From Candidatus Aenigmatarchaeota archaeon (GTDB taxonomy: Archaea; Aenigmatarchaeota; Aenigmatarchaeia; QMZP01): a DNA stretch of 17,006 nt. Under the pieces are notes generated by a model that was not told the origin of the DNA, searched no databases, and worked only from the letters and a program-made list of their open reading frames with translations. Positions 14,901-17,006 of the stretch are shown piece after piece. The DNA lies in NCBI GenBank assembly GCA_030666115.1, contig DAOUYM010000009.1, forward strand, positions 1-17,006. Reading direction: 5' to 3'. The stretch's first letter is position 1; each line of letters begins with the position of its first letter. A program made the translations under genes and the position numbers.

Positions 14901-16121
14901 AGGACCCACAGGATTGTCGTGATAAGATCCATTACAGGGAAACTGGGCAGGATAGAGAACGAGGAGAGGGGCATATTCGACATGATAAAGGACTACCAGA
15001 AAAGGTACTGGCAGGATAAATCCATATCATCAGAAGATTATCACGGATGGTTGTCAGAGAGTGAGAAGAAACTAAAGGAAATAACAAACGTAAGGGCAGA
15101 CCTGAACATAAGAAAGATAAGGATGACTGCTGACAGCCTGCTCAATGGCCTTGAATCAGAACTCAGGGGTGTAAGCAAGCGTATCATTGACCTCCAGAAG
15201 AAATATTTTGAGGGAACAGGAATGTCCAAGGCAGGTTACAGTATGATGATGAGTGCCCTGAACACAGAGATGACCAGCATACAGAATGCCTTTGATACGG
15301 AGAAAGTGAGATCAGGCAAGAAGTCCGGAAAGGGGAAGAGGGTGGCCGGCGTTGTTATAGCTGTAATCGTTGTGGTAATACTTCTGCTCTACTTCATACC
15401 TTACGTGGATGCACTGGGTGACCAGGATCGCGCCCTTGAGGCAATGGCCAGTGCAGAGGCTGAGATACAATCAATGCAGGAACTCGGCTTCGGAACAACC
15501 TACGTCAGCGATACCCTGGAGGAGGCAAGGCTGCTGTACGACCAGGAGCACTACCTGGCAGCAGAATCTTTGGCGAATAAGGTTACTGAGATAAAGGAGC
15601 TGGCAATAGGGACGGATTCCCTGATAAACCAGGTGGAGGGGATGATATACGAGTCCCAGGCACTTGGGATAGATACTGGTTCGGCTGAAGCCCTTTTCGA
15701 TCAGGCCCTCACAGCCTTCGGGATGGAGGATTACACCCAAACCAATGAACTGCTCACCCAGACCATAAACAAACTCGACGAGCTGGAGAGCGAAGCCATA
15801 CTACAGACCACCACACAGAAGACCTGGTACAGTGAGATCACATCTTTCTTGACAACCAACTGGCTGCTGTCAATCGCAGGTTTCATTGTTATCCTCGCTG
15901 TAATATTTATTGCGTATATGGCCAGCAAATCCAGCAAGGTCAGGAAAAGGCTGAAAGACCTGGAGAATGAGAAGGACTCGCTATCAAAAACAATCAAGGA
16001 TCTCCAGGTCAGATACTTCAGGGACTCCAGGATAAGCAAATCCGAATATGACAGATTAAGGGAACACTACATGAAAAGAGCATCTGAAGTAGAAAGGAAT
16101 CTAAAAACCATTCGTTGCTGA
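11961..16121 (+). CDS. Giant surface-anchored protein: LamG, Ig-like domains, duplicated helical/TM module
   Basis: 1386 residues. A signal peptide ends near A28. A concanavalin/LamG-type domain follows (about 92-303, with IEFWLKYN, WYHIVATWN and ARIYVNGSL segments), then Ig/CARDB-like beta domains (about 305-690). Next come a Cys cluster (678-697), a flexible SPGGGSTT linker and another beta domain (718-828). The C-terminal third is a duplicated module. Helical region H1 (838-950), TM1 (965-980) and a cytoplasmic coiled region (981-1127) lead through TM2 (1128-1147) to external helical H2 (1154-1275), TM3 (1300-1321) and a cytoplasmic tail. Basic stretches flank the predicted inner sides, which agrees with this topology. 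I count 46 N-glycosylation sequons, all before residue 832. It may be an adhesin or receptor that signals inward to KaiC-like ATPase 2, whose stop codon its start overlaps. Its function is not known. An internal start at M7 would also give a good signal peptide. Confidence 0.85.
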   Translation: MMIIMTMRYRYLFLVVLISVLLTCIVSADITVNLNAPADSLVFNSTNNITFNCSVSTDNYLESVKLYHDISGSFSVNQTLDLGQTDPVSSTVLLFHFNNDSYAGENDSIMYDWSASGNNGTVYGATFNSTGGKFFGAFELNGSDNYIEIQDSSSIDLVSEGTIEFWLKYNQVSTWTSVITKDESCGYTFPYAMYLSSSGRVRLALDDWNVDFSTDTGLTNSTWYHIVATWNESEARIYVNGSLKKKNTDPKSMYADTSKLRIGITKPGCGWGAGPGSLNGTMDELALYNIMLAPSDILDHFSRGLTNQTTANWTINNIPDGTYVWNCLTYDNASQSNWSTPNYTFSVDLSTPPTVNSIGFSPGSSDDIDPGVTLNVTANVTDVSNVSTVMFQYKECPECSWVNKTMNNISNDEWNTSFTTASNERMYYYRIWSNDTLNHSGYSSTYNLSVALDYSWIMNTSAFTGVKSGLVNTINELGLLIINNTGDDTLYFTITSDWHLDVYYNGSTSCQFSLSNNTEEHVNVTAMFDDHDIETNFTINVSADPAAPAKTASPSSDTFNITLNSYTGGPYFNLYLISAPGSVYQNQTFNMTLKMKNIGNESSTNTTLNWTIPSGWEIVWGNTTEDLGTVTSGQTLWRNLTLYTNPSTAYIGLKTVHVNTVCNESVNGSTYANIAVECNNTDNVCGAGCSYVTDDDCSIPASPGGGSTTVPPTFAATEPNIDLTAPERIWINKGESGTVLVSAHNTVVGTVIKDVKLTVSGHPHTNLKITPTLIEKLGYNDKINFAVTIDVPEYMSYGHYELTFKAQGTYSDSTVSDTFKTILSVYSVTENETREATQDAEDRVQDMADAGFRTDGLDILLGQAKNALDDWDFYKADDLANEIIATGNLAFRTDKIIQDLGVMIGKAESYGIGAPETRKMHSLAVAAFQRGDYERAGERAESALLTYSMETYGLVDALAFAHGNWWMIIIIIVILSVLVWRTHRIVVIRSITGKLGRIENEERGIFDMIKDYQKRYWQDKSISSEDYHGWLSESEKKLKEITNVRADLNIRKIRMTADSLLNGLESELRGVSKRIIDLQKKYFEGTGMSKAGYSMMMSALNTEMTSIQNAFDTEKVRSGKKSGKGKRVAGVVIAVIVVVILLLYFIPYVDALGDQDRALEAMASAEAEIQSMQELGFGTTYVSDTLEEARLLYDQEHYLAAESLANKVTEIKELAIGTDSLINQVEGMIYESQALGIDTGSAEALFDQALTAFGMEDYTQTNELLTQTINKLDELESEAILQTTTQKTWYSEITSFLTTNWLLSIAGFIVILAVIFIAYMASKSSKVRKRLKDLENEKDSLSKTIKDLQVRYFRDSRISKSEYDRLREHYMKRASEVERNLKTIRC
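14946..15290 (+). repeat. Two cytoplasmic copies of a DLQxxYF...S...Y motif
   Basis: Within the giant protein, residues 996-1042 (RIENEERG, IKDYQKRYW, ISSEDY) and 1063-1110 (GLESELRG, IIDLQKKYF, MSKAGY) are alike. Both lie between TM1 and TM2, in the predicted cytoplasm. A third copy follows TM3. Confidence 0.6.
15954..16100 (+). repeat. Third copy of the cytoplasmic DLQxxYF motif
   Basis: Residues 1332-1380 of the giant protein (DLENEKDS, IKDLQVRYF, ISKSEY). The same pattern as the other two copies, after TM3 at the C-terminus, so all three copies lie on the same predicted side of the membrane. Confidence 0.6.
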
Positions 16122-16138
16122 TTGCGTCTAATTGCTGA

Positions 16139-17006
16139 TTATTTTATCTCGCCCCAGCCTATCAGTCTCCACCTGCTAGAGACCTGCCTGGATACGGCTA
16201 TCCTTGACTTCTCCATGGCGCATATAGGGATCTTCAGTTCCAGTTCAATCTCCTTTTCCTTGTCCTTTGCTGATTTCACTGTTCCGATGGTCCTGGTTGT
16301 CCCTGACGTTATCATCAGCACGTCACCTGTCCTGACCGGCTCTGTTTTCAGCTCCTCTTTCGAACCGACTATCCTTTCCAGCAGGTTGATGGACATCCTG
16401 AATTCCTTAAGGACATCAGGCAGCTTTCCGGGCAGTCCAAGCATGTTTCCTGAAAGCGTGTCTGACTTGGCCAGGTAAGGATCGAGCTTGGTGGATATAC
16501 CGAGCAGTCCGCCCGGGTCTGCTTCCTTTATGTCTGTCATTGACTTCTGGATTCCTGTGATCTTGGTCTTCACAGGCTCATAACTATCATTTATCTTTAT
16601 CCCCGGCCTTATCTCGACTTCATCCCCCCCCTTTAGCTTGCCTTCTACCAGGGAACCTCCAAGTATCCCGCCCCTGAGCTTCTTTATCGCTGTTCCGGGC
16701 CTGTTCACATCAAACGATCTTGCTATGAGCATCCTGGGAGACTTCTTGAGGTCCCTCTTCGGGGTAGGTATATTATTCTCCATGGCCTCAATGAGCGCGT
16801 CTATGTTGATGTTCTGCAGGGCTGAGATCGGGATTATGGGGGCGTCTTTTGCAATACTTCCCTTCAGGAAATCCTTTATCTGGCTGTAGTTCTTCCTGGC
16901 CTCCTCTTCTGTGACCAGGTCTATCTTGTTCTGGACCACCACCATCTTTTCTATTCCAACCATGTTCAGTGCAGCGAGATGTTCAATGGTCTGGGGCTGC
17001 GGGCAC
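16139..17006 (-). CDS. Translation initiation factor aIF2 gamma subunit, N-terminal part cut off
   Basis: The final 289 residues of the GTP-binding gamma subunit of archaeal initiation factor 2, which carries initiator Met-tRNA to the ribosome. The frame runs to the right edge and the start is outside. The segment begins CPQPQTIEHLAALN; PQPQT is a signature of this protein. The guanine-recognition motif VVVQNKIDLV (NKxD) follows, then ISAL (G5). Domain 2 starts near the RSFDVNRPG segment, with the KLRGGILGGSL stretch typical of aIF2/eIF2 gamma, and the C-terminal beta domain runs to the end. Nothing looks broken. It converges on the giant surface protein with a 17-base gap and marks the end of the signalling block on a housekeeping gene. 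Confidence 0.95.
   Translation of the reverse strand, partial: CPQPQTIEHLAALNMVGIEKMVVVQNKIDLVTEEEARKNYSQIKDFLKGSIAKDAPIIPISALQNINIDALIEAMENNIPTPKRDLKKSPRMLIARSFDVNRPGTAIKKLRGGILGGSLVEGKLKGGDEVEIRPGIKINDSYEPVKTKITGIQKSMTDIKEADPGGLLGISTKLDPYLAKSDTLSGNMLGLPGKLPDVLKEFRMSINLLERIVGSKEELKTEPVRTGDVLMITSGTTRTIGTVKSAKDKEKEIELELKIPICAMEKSRIAVSRQVSSRWRLIGWGEIK

Noticed and set aside
11119..16121. An archaellum or pilus locus
   Set aside because: There is no archaellin or pilin signal, no secretion ATPase of the FlaI/PilB type and no FlaJ-type membrane protein. The similarity is limited to a KaiC-like ATPase next to a surface protein.
1..17006. CRISPR arrays, tRNA genes, insertion sequences
   Set aside because: I found no regularly spaced direct repeats, tRNA-like cloverleaf segments, transposase motifs or terminal inverted repeats on either strand.

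Overview
The window is archaeal chromosome. The evidence is a C-terminal fragment of initiation factor aIF2-gamma at the right edge, an archaeal-type UbiA lipid prenyltransferase, single-domain KaiC/RAD55-family ATPases, a V4R-domain protein, A/T-rich TATA boxes at archaeal spacing, GGTGAT-type ribosome binding sites, heavy AGG use for arginine and a surface protein dense in N-glycosylation sequons. A histidine kinase and a CheY-like regulator are also present. I cannot place the lineage from this sequence alone. A DPANN-type or other deep-branching archaeon fits, but that is a guess. Coding density is very high and the longest gene-free stretch is about 160 bases. I see no RNA genes, CRISPR arrays, insertion sequences or attachment sites.

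Layout, left to right. (1) Minus-strand pair: a UbiA-family prenyltransferase (532-1341) followed directly by a radical SAM protein cut by the left edge. (2) Divergent plus-strand pair: KaiC-like ATPase 1 (1465-2229) and a V4R-domain protein (2274-2939). (3) Minus-strand pair: a probable B12-binding radical SAM protein with unusual cysteine spacing (4378-5988), overlapping by 4 bases a PaaK/coenzyme F390 synthetase-family ligase (3008-4381). (4) Divergent plus-strand pair: a RecA/KaiC-like protein without a P-loop (6108-6683) and a response regulator (6690-7058). (5) Minus-strand trio: a second P-loop-less KaiC-like protein (10444-10959), a stand-alone PAS protein (9833-10390) and a large membrane histidine kinase (7065-9836). 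(6) Divergent plus-strand pair: KaiC-like ATPase 2 (11119-11964), overlapping by 4 bases a 1386-residue surface-anchored multi-pass protein (11961-16121). (7) aIF2-gamma on the minus strand, a housekeeping gene bounding the block.

The three divergent promoter regions (about 1342-1464, 5989-6107 and 10960-11118) each hold one copy of the palindrome ATGTTTAAACAT (one copy has a single mismatch). In each case it lies 8 to 10 bases upstream of the TATA box of the rightward gene, and all three rightward genes are RecA/KaiC-like. This suggests a single regulon joining three adjacent transcription-unit pairs.

Together the genes look like a signalling island. Two intact KaiC-like ATPases are paired with sensor-like partners: the V4R protein and the giant surface protein. 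Two Walker-A-less relatives head the units that carry the response regulator and the PAS/histidine kinase. The kinase and regulator genes converge with only 6 bases between them and are the obvious cognate pair. The flanking prenyltransferase, radical SAM and ligase genes suggest that lipid or cofactor metabolism may be co-regulated; that part is inference.
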